Notes: generated from the sequence alone by a model not told the origin. Positions 1 through 6,520 are shown, numbered from the stretch's first letter. The stretch: 64,000 nt of DNA from Clostridium_AI sp964409685 (GCA_964409685.1 CAYPEJ010000017.1:29443-93442), one strand, 5' to 3'. Numbers and translations are program-made.

Positions 1-314
1 TCGTCAAGTTCAGAACCCACCTTGTTGAACGTGTCTAGCGAAAACCTTGAATAGTTGTCGTCTCCAGCTCCGTTCATGTAGTGGAAGTCGTGATTACCCA
101 GAAGTAGTATGACCCTGCCGGGATTGCTTTCGTGGAAACTTAAGATCTCCCTGAAGTTCTCGTACATCTGAGTAAGTGTATTACTTTCGTAGGGGTCAAA
201 GTAGTCTCCAAGGAAAATACAGGTTTCCCAAGCGTTTGCCTGCACGATCTGCTTCCAGTTTTCTCGACCGTGTATATCTCCCAGGACGAGTATCTTGTTG
301 TTTTTAAACTCCAT
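1..314 (-). CDS. Calcineurin-like metallophosphoesterase, partial
   Basis: N-terminal 104 residues of a metal-dependent phosphoesterase; the C-terminus lies beyond the window edge. The translation shows the three N-terminal metal-binding blocks of the calcineurin-like fold: GDIHGR near residue 12, GDYFDPY near 36 and GNHDFHY near 73. These families cleave phosphoester bonds in nucleotides, nucleic acids or phosphoproteins; the substrate here is unknown. The start is the ATG at 312-314. A second, different member of the superfamily lies at 3186-3803. Confidence 0.85.
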   Translation of the reverse strand, partial: MEFKNNKILVLGDIHGRENWKQIVQANAWETCIFLGDYFDPYESNTLTQMYENFREILSFHESNPGRVILLLGNHDFHYMNGAGDDNYSRFSLDTFNKVGSELD

Positions 315-510
315 AAAATATGCACTCTACACCATCTGATGACCTTGTGAGAGACCTGGTACGGACTCTCTTCAGGCCCAGACTAACCAGTTCTAAATCT
401 GTGATGAAGCAGAACCTCTTACCTTCAAATGACATTGTGTCTCTCTTGGTAATGTGAGCCATGTTGCTCGGAACATAATGTACGTTAATATACTTTTCTA
501 CGCTTTCCAT
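304..510 (-). CDS. Small hypothetical protein
   Basis: A 68-residue reading frame from the ATG at 508-510 (MESVEKYINVHYV), overlapping the start of the metallophosphoesterase by 11 bases, which is typical of the packing in this genome. The product is basic in its second half (GLKRVRTRSLTR) with no recognisable domain, signal or membrane segment. It is supported only by its position and strand, so it could be a chance frame. Confidence 0.5.
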   Translation of the reverse strand: MESVEKYINVHYVPSNMAHITKRDTMSFEGKRFCFITDLELVSLGLKRVRTRSLTRSSDGVECIFYGV

Positions 511-595
511 ACCCAAGGATATTCATTTCTCATTAGATTTCCAAGAGAAACTCGGCAATTGTGTCTAGATACTTGTCCGAACGGCACACAGAAAA

Positions 596-675
596 AGAGT
601 AGTGGTCCACACAGCCAGCCGGGAAAGGCCTTTGAAGAGACATATAGGGCCGTGTCTCCAGTGAACTACTACTCT
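596..675 (-). ncRNA. Candidate structured RNA with a long closing stem
   Basis: No gene covers 511-678. Read on the minus strand, 675-661 pairs with 610-596: 15 positions with one A-C mismatch, starting AGAGUAGU against ACUACUCU. Inside are a 7-bp hairpin (GGAGACA with UGUCUCU, 10-base loop containing GGCC) and a possible short hairpin around AGGCC/GGCU, giving a three-way junction. The second GGCC could contact the first loop. Five U follow the closing stem, as in an intrinsic terminator. It has no T-loop consensus, so it is not a tRNA. It could be a small RNA or an elaborate terminator of the tRNA transcript. The pairing is seen; the function is unknown. Confidence 0.5.
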
Positions 676-678
676 ATG

Positions 679-751
679 TGTCCAAACCAGGAATCGAACC
701 TGGGTCGAGAGTTTAGAAGACTCTTGTTCTATCCACTGAACTATTCGGACA
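679..751 (-). tRNA. tRNA-Arg(TCT)
   Basis: A 73-base cloverleaf. The acceptor TGTCCGA pairs with TTTGGACA (one G-T), the D-loop has GTGGAT, the anticodon stem AGAGT/ACTCT encloses loop CTTCTAA with anticodon TCT, and the T-arm is CAGG-TTCGATT-CCTG. CCA is not encoded. It reads AGA, a codon that phage tRNAs often supply. Confidence 0.93.
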
Positions 752-1017
752 TGTGCTATCCGGCTTTTACCCACGCCAGGACCACTATCGCTGGTTAGGT
801 CTCTGGCTGCCGTTCCTGGTTTCAGTACCGGTGTCACTTCCCAGGGACACACAAGTGCTACAGGCCAATTTTTTTTTGCGCAAAAGAAACACCTGCAACT
901 CCTAATATGGGGCCTTACCTGTCTAGGGATAGTTTATGTAGCCGGATAGCTCTTTCAATGATCTAACTCTACAAGTGTACTGGAAAGTAGAGAAGCCAAA
1001 AAGAATTTTTTTTTTTG
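752..1017. other. Non-coding spacer with a possible second structured RNA and A/T tracts
   Basis: I see no convincing gene in these 266 bases between tRNA-Arg and tRNA-Ser. On the minus strand, 831-760 can fold with CCGG ends enclosing CCAGGA (819-814) paired to UCCUGG (781-776), next to a short GUGUC/GACAC hairpin near 833-852. Two runs of at least nine T lie around 868-876 and 1006-1016 on the plus strand, each beside a GCG or GCGG and a minus-strand TTGGC. The folds are weaker than the one at 596-675 and may be chance. Confidence 0.35.
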
Positions 1018-1103
1018 CGGAGGCTACTGGGTTCGAACCAGTGCGCCGAATGACGGCCTAGCGGTTTAGCAAACCGTCCCCTTCACCACTTGGGTAAGCC
1101 TCC
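1018..1103 (-). tRNA. tRNA-Ser(GCT)
   Basis: An 86-base class II tRNA. Acceptor GGAGGCT/AGCCTCC with discriminator G, anticodon loop TTGCTAA (anticodon GCT), a long variable arm, and T-arm ACTGG-TTCGAAC-CCAGT. It reads AGC and AGU codons. An 11-base A tract follows the 3' end. Confidence 0.93.
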
Positions 1104-1110
1104 GTACTGG

Positions 1111-1195
1111 CGGAAGGAGTGGGACTCGAACCCACAACCCGGTTGCCCGAGCACCGGTTTTCAAGACCGGCCGACTACCATTATCGCACCCTTCC
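1111..1195 (-). tRNA. tRNA-Ser(TGA)
   Basis: An 85-base class II tRNA with acceptor GGAAGGG, anticodon stem CCGGT/ACCGG, loop CTTGAAA (anticodon TGA), a long variable arm, and T-arm GTGGG-TTCGAGT-CCCAC. Its 5' end overlaps the last 15 bases of the nuclease gene that ends at 1181, so the nuclease stop codon lies inside this tRNA. Confidence 0.93.
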
Positions 1196-1687
1196 TTCAA
1201 GGTAGCTAAAGAATTTCTCACTGGAAACTTTTTCCTGGAGCTCCTCTGTCAGTTCTCCCACCTGAGAAAAGTCTGTCATCTGTTTCAGGAGTCCGTAGGG
1301 CCACTTACCCGGTGTCAGGGTTCTGTTGGCTGCCGGATCCTTCACATCCAGGCCCAGCTTCTTCAGTTCCGGGTAGCCTAGCAGAACCAGTTTCTTGTCA
1401 GAAGGAAAAGCCTCAAACTTGTGAGGGTCGTTCATGCGAACCATTCCCTTCACTTCTATATAGAGTTGAGGTTCCGGTAGGTAGAAATCTGGATTGTAGC
1501 TGTGCCTCTTCCCATCTTCAGCCGTGTAGGGAAACCTTTCCTTGCACTTCTGAAAGCTGATGCCCTGAGAATCTAACCACTCCATGAACTTGCGTTCGTA
1601 GCCGCTCTGCCAGTGAACTCGACCGGCTGTTGGTGACGTGTGCCAGCCCTGAGGAGTTAGACCTCTCTTCTTTCGTTTTGTAGCCAT
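1181..1687 (-). CDS. PD-(D/E)XK-type endonuclease
   Basis: A 168-residue basic protein starting at the ATG at 1685-1687 (MATKRKKRG); a longer frame would need a TTG. The central region holds an E in YERKFMEWLD, then NPDFYLP and YIEVKG, the E / PDF / ExKG pattern of the PD-(D/E)XK nuclease fold. Phage proteins with this layout include free-standing homing endonucleases and small head-completion nucleases. The setting inside a tRNA cluster favours a mobile endonuclease, but this is inference. The last codons and the stop lie inside tRNA-Ser(TGA). Confidence 0.75.
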   Translation of the reverse strand: MATKRKKRGLTPQGWHTSPTAGRVHWQSGYERKFMEWLDSQGISFQKCKERFPYTAEDGKRHSYNPDFYLPEPQLYIEVKGMVRMNDPHKFEAFPSDKKLVLLGYPELKKLGLDVKDPAANRTLTPGKWPYGLLKQMTDFSQVGELTEELQEKVSSEKFFSYLEGRVR

Positions 1688-1739
1688 GATTTTGTTTGTG
1701 ATTTTTCTCAACCGTGAATTTTAGCCACCTGAGTGGAAG

Positions 1740-1812
1740 TTGCGGGAGCAGGACTCGAACCTGCGACCTTCGGGTTATGAGCCCGATGAGCTACCAACTG
1801 CTCTATCCCACA
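1740..1812 (-). tRNA. tRNA-Met(CAT), initiator-like
   Basis: A 73-base tRNA with anticodon loop CTCATAA. The anticodon stem has three consecutive G-C pairs (CGGG/CCCG) and the D-arm GAGCAGTTGGTAGCTC closely follows bacterial initiator tRNA. The first acceptor pair is T1-A72, weak but not the usual C1/A72 mismatch. It is therefore most likely an initiator (fMet) tRNA; an elongator is less likely. Confidence 0.88.
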
Positions 1813-1863
1813 ATGTATTTTTCCTAAACCTAGTTCCAGTTTCTGAAACCACGATTCAATTAG

Positions 1864-1935
1864 CAGGCCCTAGACGACTCGAACGTCTGACAACGGTTTT
1901 GGAGACCGACGTGTTACCAACTACACCAAGAGCCC
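1864..1935 (-). tRNA. tRNA-Trp(CCA)
   Basis: A 72-base tRNA: acceptor GGGCTCT/AGGGCCT with two G-T pairs, anticodon stem CGGT/ACCG, loop CTCCAAA (anticodon CCA), T-arm AGACG-TTCGAGT-CGTCT, discriminator G as in bacterial tRNA-Trp. Confidence 0.92.
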
Positions 1936-1966
1936 GTTTGTGGAGATTTTTAGTCTCCACCTGTTT

Positions 1967-2314
1967 CTAGTCCTCTTTCTTCTTGAACAGAACCGTGTTG
2001 CAGAACCATGCAAGAAGGCTAGACTCTACAAAAAAGCTGATGATAGCCATCCAGACCTGGAAGCCGTCAGCTAGTCCGTCGTGCGCAAAATTCCAGATAC
2101 TGTTGTGTGTAACCAGGATTGCAAGAATCACGACCAGTACCGGAACAGCCTTCAGGAATGTCACGATACTCTTCTTGTTTGACTCAGCGTTTGACTCAAC
2201 CTCTTCAACAGTGCTGGCACCCGAGGATCCTCCACCCTCTGTTCTGTCAACCTCTGCAAATTTGATGTCGTCCCTAGAATCAATCTTTTTTGAAGAACTA
2301 ATCTTTTTTGACAT
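1967..2314 (-). CDS. Small membrane protein, unknown function
   Basis: 115 residues from the ATG at 2312-2314. The first 45 residues are polar and rich in Ser, Lys and Glu. Two hydrophobic stretches follow, at about residues 49-66 (FLKAVPVLVVILAILVT) and 85-106 (VWMAIISFFVESSLLAWF), and a basic-acidic tail KKKED ends the protein. That gives two membrane helices with an N-terminal cytoplasmic extension. No family was recognised. A holin role is possible from the layout only. It lies alone among tRNA genes. Confidence 0.7.
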   Translation of the reverse strand: MSKKISSSKKIDSRDDIKFAEVDRTEGGGSSGASTVEEVESNAESNKKSIVTFLKAVPVLVVILAILVTHNSIWNFAHDGLADGFQVWMAIISFFVESSLLAWFCNTVLFKKKED

Positions 2315-2352
2315 ATGCGTAAAAAATTAAAAATGAATAGTTTTTTACTTGA

Positions 2353-2427
2353 GCAAGCAGGTCGGGTTCGAACCGACACCTCGAGATTGGAAAAATCCCG
2401 CGCACTGTCCAATTATGCTACCGCTGC
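2353..2427 (-). tRNA. Aberrant tRNA, Glu(TTC) or Gly(TCC)
   Basis: About 75 bases with a perfect T-arm (GTCGG-TTCGAAC-CCGAC), canonical T8-A9 and a D-arm with GG (GCAT/GTGC). The acceptor pairs in only five of seven positions (AGCGG with CTGCT; outer two mismatched). The anticodon arm is ambiguous: either GGGAT/ATCTC closes a 7-base loop with anticodon TTC and an extra base at position 26, or CGGGA/TCTCG closes a 9-base loop TTTTTCCAA. Which amino acid it carries, and whether it works, cannot be told by eye. Confidence 0.6.
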
Positions 2428-2432
2428 ACTAG

Positions 2433-2505
2433 AGCCTCTGGATGGACTCGAACCAACAACCTACTGCTTACAAGGCAGTTGCTCTACCAATTGAGCTACA
2501 GAGGC
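2433..2505 (-). tRNA. tRNA-Thr(TGT)
   Basis: A 73-base canonical tRNA: acceptor GCCTCTG/CAGAGGC, D-arm AGCTCAATTGGTAGAGC, anticodon loop CTTGTAA (TGT), T-arm with TTCGAGT. The 5' part is very like bacterial tRNA-Thr. Confidence 0.93.
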
Positions 2506-2525
2506 TTGCTTGTGACCGTGTCAAC

Positions 2526-2954
2526 CTAGTTCCAGGCACAGGCATCTGCGCTGTCCAGGACGAACGAGATCTTGAGATAGACATTGTGAAAGTAGTCTTT
2601 CCTTCCCTTGTCATCTAGAGAAACACTTGCTTCTGCAACTAGTCCTCCACATTCTAGCACTCCGCCACTTGTGGAGACGTCATCGAGCATGCTACGTGCA
2701 CTTCTCTTGAGCATCTCGGGAGTAACCTTCTCCTGGTCAAATCCCCATCTCCAGTCGAGAGTGTTCATGACTCTTGAAATCTTCTCCCAGTCTACAGCTG
2801 AAACAATTTCTCCAATCATTGACTTTCTCTGGTTGTCATCTTTCTCTGAACACAAGAACCACCATACTCTGGGCCTGGTGTCATCGAATGACCTTGTGTC
2901 ACCTCGAAAACTGTAGTGACTAAAGTCCTGACTACTGGATCTATCTCTCTTCAT
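2526..2954 (-). CDS. Hypothetical phage protein
   Basis: 142 residues from the ATG at 2952-2954. The N-terminal half is rich in Arg, Asp and Ser; the middle has Trp-rich stretches (RVWWFLC, LDWRWGFDQEK). The later part (SGGVLECGGLVAEASVSL) and the C-terminus look like alternating beta strands. No catalytic motif, signal or membrane helix was seen and I do not recognise the family. It lies between tRNA-Thr and tRNA-Leu and is probably in the same transcript as the tRNA genes. Confidence 0.65.
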   Translation of the reverse strand: MKRDRSSSQDFSHYSFRGDTRSFDDTRPRVWWFLCSEKDDNQRKSMIGEIVSAVDWEKISRVMNTLDWRWGFDQEKVTPEMLKRSARSMLDDVSTSGGVLECGGLVAEASVSLDDKGRKDYFHNVYLKISFVLDSADACAWN

Positions 2955-2974
2955 TGACTGTCTTGATCTATCTG

Positions 2975-3054
2975 TACCCCGAGCGGGAGTCGAACCCGCA
3001 CCCTTGCGGACCAGGGCCTAGACCTGGCGTGTATACCAATTTCACCACCGGGAT
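2975..3054 (-). tRNA. tRNA-Leu(TAG) with C33
   Basis: An 80-base tRNA with a moderate variable arm. Acceptor ATCCCGG/TCGGGGT, D-arm TGGTGAAATTGGTATACAC, anticodon stem CCAGG/CCTGG, loop TCTAGGC giving anticodon TAG, T-arm GCGGG-TTCGACT-CCCGC. The base before the anticodon is C where nearly all tRNAs have U33. Confidence 0.88.
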
Positions 3055-3122
3055 ATTATGCAGTCTTGTCAAGGATCTTGTTGTGTATCCTAACATCCCA
3101 AGACTAGACAACCTTTCTGTAC

Positions 3123-3178
3123 TCAAAAAAAGAAGTCTGGAACTTTTGATGTTTTTTCTCTGATAGGTAGTCCAGACT
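3123..3178 (-). terminator. Probable intrinsic terminator
   Basis: On the minus strand AGTCTGGA (3178-3171) pairs with TCCAGACT (3141-3134) across a 29-base loop, followed by TTCTTTTTTT. It sits just after the metallophosphoesterase stop at 3186, upstream of tRNA-Leu. The long loop is unusual; the T run supports termination. Confidence 0.5.
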
Positions 3179-3185
3179 CTAAAAA

Positions 3186-3803
3186 CTAGACTTCCTTCTG
3201 CTGTTCCAGTTTCCGGAAGATTTCCGAAAGCTCTACCGGGTGGTAGTCGTTGTTGTCGACTCCACAATCGTACTGCAAACCTTTCCAAAGAGGTATGTCT
3301 TTGTCTAAGTTGTCCTGATTTACCTGGGGTCCGGAATGTATGTGACCAAACAAGTTGGGCACACCTCCGTGCCTGTGGGGCCAGGTCATCATCGGACAGT
3401 GAGACAGATAGAGTTCCGTAACTCGTTTGTTTCCGAAACCACTAATCCACACGACAGCTTCGTCACCGAGCACGTGAATTCTCGGATCCACAACCCTAGA
3501 AAAAGTCTTCTCTGTGTCGTGATTGCCCATGATACAGTAGATCTCCAGCCCGTTGAGCTTGTCGAGAATCTTCTTGATAGTGTGAGAATCATCAAACCAG
3601 GAAAAGTCTCCTAGCTCAAACACGATATCGTTCTGAGTTACAGTACTGTTCCAGTTCTCGATGAGAGCCGGACCCATCTCCTTTGCATCTGCCCAGGGTC
3701 TGTTGGCAAACGTGGGCTTACAGATGTTGTTGTGTCCGAAATGCAAGTCACTGGTAAAGAAGATTTTCTGACCCGGTTGTAGTTCTAGGTGTATCTTGTT
3801 CAT
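3186..3803 (-). CDS. Calcineurin-like metallophosphoesterase
   Basis: 205 residues, complete. Metal-binding blocks appear in order: SDLHFGHNN near residue 18, ELGDFSW near 63, IMGNHD near 91, LSHCPM near 133 and FGHIHSG near 152. This is a full single-domain calcineurin-like phosphoesterase of the small YfcE/phage type. The substrate is not determined; roles in nucleotide or RNA-end turnover are known for related families. The start ATG overlaps the stop of the upstream gene (ATGA), so translation is probably coupled. A probable terminator follows. Confidence 0.88.
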   Translation of the reverse strand: MNKIHLELQPGQKIFFTSDLHFGHNNICKPTFANRPWADAKEMGPALIENWNSTVTQNDIVFELGDFSWFDDSHTIKKILDKLNGLEIYCIMGNHDTEKTFSRVVDPRIHVLGDEAVVWISGFGNKRVTELYLSHCPMMTWPHRHGGVPNLFGHIHSGPQVNQDNLDKDIPLWKGLQYDCGVDNNDYHPVELSEIFRKLEQQKEV

Positions 3804-4204
3804 ACTATCTTGTCACTCATTTTCTCGTAGAGAGCTGAAAGCCTATTAAATAGTCTGTTGTCCAACTTGTCTGCATCCTTCTTGATTTCTTGATCCAGGA
3901 CTCTAGTCAGGTAGTCTGCAAAACCGGGGGTGCATAATCTCTCGATCGAGTCTACTGTGTTGACTATGATTAGAGAAATACCTCTCAGTCTGACATAGTA
4001 GTGGTATCCGTCATTTACAAGATAGTAGGTATCTGTTCCACGAGGAGCTACCTTGACTGTGCCAGGAGCATTCAGGATCTTGTAGACTATGTTCATGATT
4101 GTTTCCTCTTCCGAGTTGAGCTTGGTACCCGGAAAAATCTTGTCCCTCAACCTCTGGTTGAGTCGTGCAAGTATGTTCTGCTCTTCAGTTCTAATTTCTT
4201 CCAT
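3800..4204 (-). CDS. Hypothetical protein
   Basis: 134 residues from the ATG at 4202-4204. Mostly charged and helical, with a central strand-rich part (TYYLVNDGYHYYVRLRGISLIIV) and a helical C-terminus. No catalytic pattern or membrane segment was seen. Its start is overlapped by the end of the small membrane protein upstream, and its stop overlaps the metallophosphoesterase start, so the three form an operon. Confidence 0.65.
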   Translation of the reverse strand: MEEIRTEEQNILARLNQRLRDKIFPGTKLNSEEETIMNIVYKILNAPGTVKVAPRGTDTYYLVNDGYHYYVRLRGISLIIVNTVDSIERLCTPGFADYLTRVLDQEIKKDADKLDNRLFNRLSALYEKMSDKIV

Positions 4205-4352
4205 TTCTGAGCTCGTTCCAAAGATAGACTGGCCACATGATCAACATGTCTAGCATGGTTGCTGGAGACAACTGAATGTCCACTGGCTTGTTCAGAAGTC
4301 GATGTATCAGATTTAGACATCCGAACACGATGTACGTTAAGATTCCTATCAT
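4191..4352 (-). CDS. Small membrane protein (53 residues)
   Basis: A 53-codon frame from the ATG at 4350-4352 to TAG at 4191-4193. It begins MIGILTYIVFGCLNLIHRLL, a hydrophobic N-terminal segment. A second apolar patch at MLDMLIMWPVYLW near residues 33-45 precedes a polar tail. Small proteins of this look are common next to phage morphogenesis or lysis genes. It overlaps the following gene by 14 bases, as usual here. Function unknown. Confidence 0.6.
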   Translation of the reverse strand: MIGILTYIVFGCLNLIHRLLNKPVDIQLSPATMLDMLIMWPVYLWNELRNGRN

Positions 4353-4444
4353 GCTACTTCTATTTTTTCTAACTGTAGGAATCTTTTGTGTCCCTTAAAA
4401 GGAAACCTTCATTAAGTAAGTTATCATGTTTACCAGCAAGTAAA

Positions 4445-4472
4445 GGGATACCTAAGATTCCTTAGGTATCCC
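4445..4472 (-). terminator. Strong hairpin, probable terminator
   Basis: A perfect 12-bp inverted repeat, GGGATACCTAAG with CTTAGGTATCCC, and a 4-base loop. The TAA stop of the 86-residue gene at 4462 lies in its stem. The following minus-strand bases CTTTACTTG are only weakly T-rich, so termination is likely but not certain; it could instead protect the mRNA end. Confidence 0.6.
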
Positions 4473-4722
4473 CCATGTTCTCCTTCTTTTTCCGGACAAA
4501 CTCCAACCACTCCTCTGCTTCGGCTAGTCTCCTGGATGTTCGCTTAAAGATTTTCGTCTTGTGTCCGGGCCGTTTCCGGACCGTGTTCAGGGCTGTCCCG
4601 TCACCATCAAGATTGTCTATCTCGAGAGGAGGTCTGTCACTCAGACTGTAGCGTATCCTGTCCGAGGGCTTCAGGAAGTCCGGAACCCGGGGCTTGTATG
4701 CTACTGTGAGTTTGTCTTCCAT
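4462..4722 (-). CDS. Hypothetical basic protein
   Basis: 86 residues, rich in Arg and Lys, with a helical C-terminal half (RRLAEAEEWLEFVRKKKE). The first part contains several Pro and Asp turns. No known motif. It overlaps the end of the HNH endonuclease gene by 22 bases, and a strong hairpin covers its stop codon. Confidence 0.6.
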   Translation of the reverse strand: MEDKLTVAYKPRVPDFLKPSDRIRYSLSDRPPLEIDNLDGDGTALNTVRKRPGHKTKIFKRTSRRLAEAEEWLEFVRKKKENMGDT

Positions 4723-5405
4723 ATTCTCGAGATATACTTGTCGTAGTCCTTAACCTCTTCCTTGGTCAGACCCAGCTGCTTCAGGTAGTCTCTCTGATAG
4801 TCATCCAGTTCCCAGACCTCGTTCTCGTTTTTAAGAGTTCTATCCACAAAATCCTCCTGTTTCTCAACAAAGTCTTCTGTAACCGGCGACTTCTCACTCT
4901 GCAGGAAGGCACAGTTGTAGCACAGGAATTCTAGATTGTCTAGATTCCAGTTGTTCTTGATACCGTCCTTGTGCATGAGAATAAGCGGGCTCTTACCGTC
5001 TACCAGTCTCTTGCCACTGAAGCCGCAACTGGCACACTTCGGCTTTAGCATTCCAGCCTCTATGAGACGATACTTGAGCTTCTGTGGATTGTAGTGTTCT
5101 ACCGGAATTCTTCCGTTCACAATATCCGCCAGAGCCGGTTCTCGATAACGCTTTCCGGGTGTGCGGTGCAGGGCATACTTCGGAATACCTTTACCGCCCT
5201 GGTTGTAGTGCATGTCATAGAGTGTCTTACCGGTCTTCTCATCCTTGTAGAGCCTAGCATACATTCTGTAGTGTCCGTAAGACACGTTGAGGTAGCGAGC
5301 AGCAGCCCTGTTGCTTCGGGTTGCTCTCATTGCTCTCTCTATATCTTCTCTAGTAAGGGTTTTCCTCCGACGAGGAAAGTTCTGCCTCTGGTTTTCTACT
5401 GGCAC
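4701..5405 (-). CDS. HNH-family endonuclease
   Basis: 234 residues. The N-terminal 60 residues look like a helix-turn-helix DNA-binding region (REDIERAMRATRSNRAAARYL, typical of homing endonuclease linkers). A zinc-binding HNH core follows: CASCGFSG near residue 133, MHKDGIKNNWNLDNL near 153 and LCYNC near 176, giving CxxC...H...N...CxxC. HNH enzymes nick or cut DNA; this is probably a free-standing mobile endonuclease. The acidic C-terminal region is helical and of unknown use. The start ATG overlaps the stop of the upstream zinc-ribbon gene. Confidence 0.82.
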   Translation of the reverse strand: MPVENQRQNFPRRRKTLTREDIERAMRATRSNRAAARYLNVSYGHYRMYARLYKDEKTGKTLYDMHYNQGGKGIPKYALHRTPGKRYREPALADIVNGRIPVEHYNPQKLKYRLIEAGMLKPKCASCGFSGKRLVDGKSPLILMHKDGIKNNWNLDNLEFLCYNCAFLQSEKSPVTEDFVEKQEDFVDRTLKNENEVWELDDYQRDYLKQLGLTKEEVKDYDKYISRIWKTNSQ

Positions 5406-5890
5406 TGTTCACCTCCTGTGGTTTGTTCCATGCTATGGGACTCTCGAGCGATGACATCGAAAATGCTCTCTTCCTCGTTAAGTGACTCAGTCAACTCTGT
5501 TTCCCTAAATCCATTAGCTTCCAGGACTTCTGCAATTTGAGCTTCTTGCACGGAACGGTAGTCGTTGTCAACTTCTTCCTCAGTTTCGGTAGTGTTCATG
5601 TCCAGCTCCGGTTCGTCAAGACTGGCCAGCCTTGTCCTCGAACTACCTTGCAGAAGCTGTCTACTTCTCTCGTAGGTCCTAGCCTCTTCTTGAGAGACAA
5701 TGGAACAGACGGTGTAGATGTCTTCGCCCGTTCCGACCTCTTCTACGATGCACACCCTCGGCTTTTCGGTAGAACAGTTGACACAGCACCTGTAGCCCAT
5801 CTCGTATCTCTTTTTCGGGAAGGGTTTTCCGCACCTGGGACACACAACCGTCTCCATGTTACTCAAATCTATCTCCTTTTTCAAAAGCAT
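5396..5890 (-). CDS. Zinc-ribbon protein
   Basis: 164 residues if started at the ATG at 5888-5890; a second ATG at 5855-5857 gives a product that begins directly with the zinc motif and may be the true start. The ribbon is CPRCGKPF and, 14 residues on, CCVNC. The remainder is acidic and probably disordered (TTETEEEVDNDYR) with helical ends. It may bind nucleic acid or another protein; no enzyme motif is present. It lies directly upstream of the HNH endonuclease gene, overlapping by about 10 bases. Confidence 0.65.
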   Translation of the reverse strand: MLLKKEIDLSNMETVVCPRCGKPFPKKRYEMGYRCCVNCSTEKPRVCIVEEVGTGEDIYTVCSIVSQEEARTYERSRQLLQGSSRTRLASLDEPELDMNTTETEEEVDNDYRSVQEAQIAEVLEANGFRETELTESLNEEESIFDVIARESHSMEQTTGGEQCQ

Positions 5891-5928
5891 TCTCAAGTGT
5901 AGTGTGAGAATCTGAAAAACCTGACAGG

Positions 5929-6129
5929 CTAGCTCTCAGGCTCTGTCAGGCTCCAGAATTGATCTATTTCTTCCTCCGTCATTCCCAGGAGTTCCAAGAT
6001 GTTTTCGATTGTGCACTCATAACCAACCTGAATATCTCCTAGCTCTATACCCATCTTCTTTCTCAGGGTAGCTACCTGCTCTCGCGTCTCTCTTAAGTTC
6101 GTGAGAAGCTCGCAATACTTACTTAACAT
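5929..6129 (-). CDS. Small helical protein
   Basis: 66 residues, mostly alpha-helical with heptad-like spacing (YCELLTNLRETREQVATLRKK), then a short acidic C-terminus. It overlaps the end of the upstream gene by 11 bases. No known domain; possibly a coiled-coil adaptor. Confidence 0.6.
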   Translation of the reverse strand: MLSKYCELLTNLRETREQVATLRKKMGIELGDIQVGYECTIENILELLGMTEEEIDQFWSLTEPES

Positions 6130-6520
6130 CTTCTGGTTCTTCTAGTCGTGTGTCATCTCTACTCGTTCCGGTATCTCCCGGGTTCTGACTCTCGAGAGCT
6201 TTCCTAACAATCCTGTCAAAATACTCTATGTAGATAAAGAAGCCGATCACGGTCTTGTCTTTCAGGGCTCTGTCTCTCTCGACTCTTAGTCCATACTCTG
6301 CCAGACCTTTTTCCAGTCTAGACTCAAGTTCGATAGCAATGTCGTTCTGAGTCGTACTGTTGATCTGTCCGAACTGGGTAGGAATGAACTGGATCTTTAC
6401 ACCTTTCTTGTTCGGGTCCTCGTTAGTGTCTACTTTCAGGAGAAACCGGTAACCTCCAAATTTTACCTTAGTAGACTCTGCCAGGACCTCACGAGTGAGT
6501 TCTTCTAGTATGTTGCTCAT
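6119..6520 (-). CDS. Hypothetical protein
   Basis: 133 residues from the ATG at 6518-6520. An alpha/beta pattern with strands YRFLLKVD, VKIQFIP and VIGFFIYIEYF and a central helix (IAIELESRLEKGLAEYGL); the C-terminus is acidic and probably disordered. No catalytic motif was recognised. Its ATG overlaps the TGA of the glycosyltransferase gene upstream, so it belongs to that operon. A virion or assembly role is possible but unsupported. Confidence 0.6.
   Translation of the reverse strand: MSNILEELTREVLAESTKVKFGGYRFLLKVDTNEDPNKKGVKIQFIPTQFGQINSTTQNDIAIELESRLEKGLAEYGLRVERDRALKDKTVIGFFIYIEYFDRIVRKALESQNPGDTGTSRDDTRLEEPEDVK

Noticed and set aside
611..675. An additional tRNA between 516 and 678
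   Set aside because: The region lacks a T-loop consensus and a 7-bp acceptor with D-arm. The stem is longer than a tRNA acceptor, so it is listed as structured RNA.
1740..1970. Plus-strand frame covering tRNA-Met and tRNA-Trp
   Set aside because: It reads through two tRNA genes and the intergenic space; no gene support.
4445..4472. Hairpin 4445-4472 as an attachment site
   Set aside because: It is a perfect inverted repeat over a stop codon with no second copy elsewhere that I found; a transcription end is the simpler reading.
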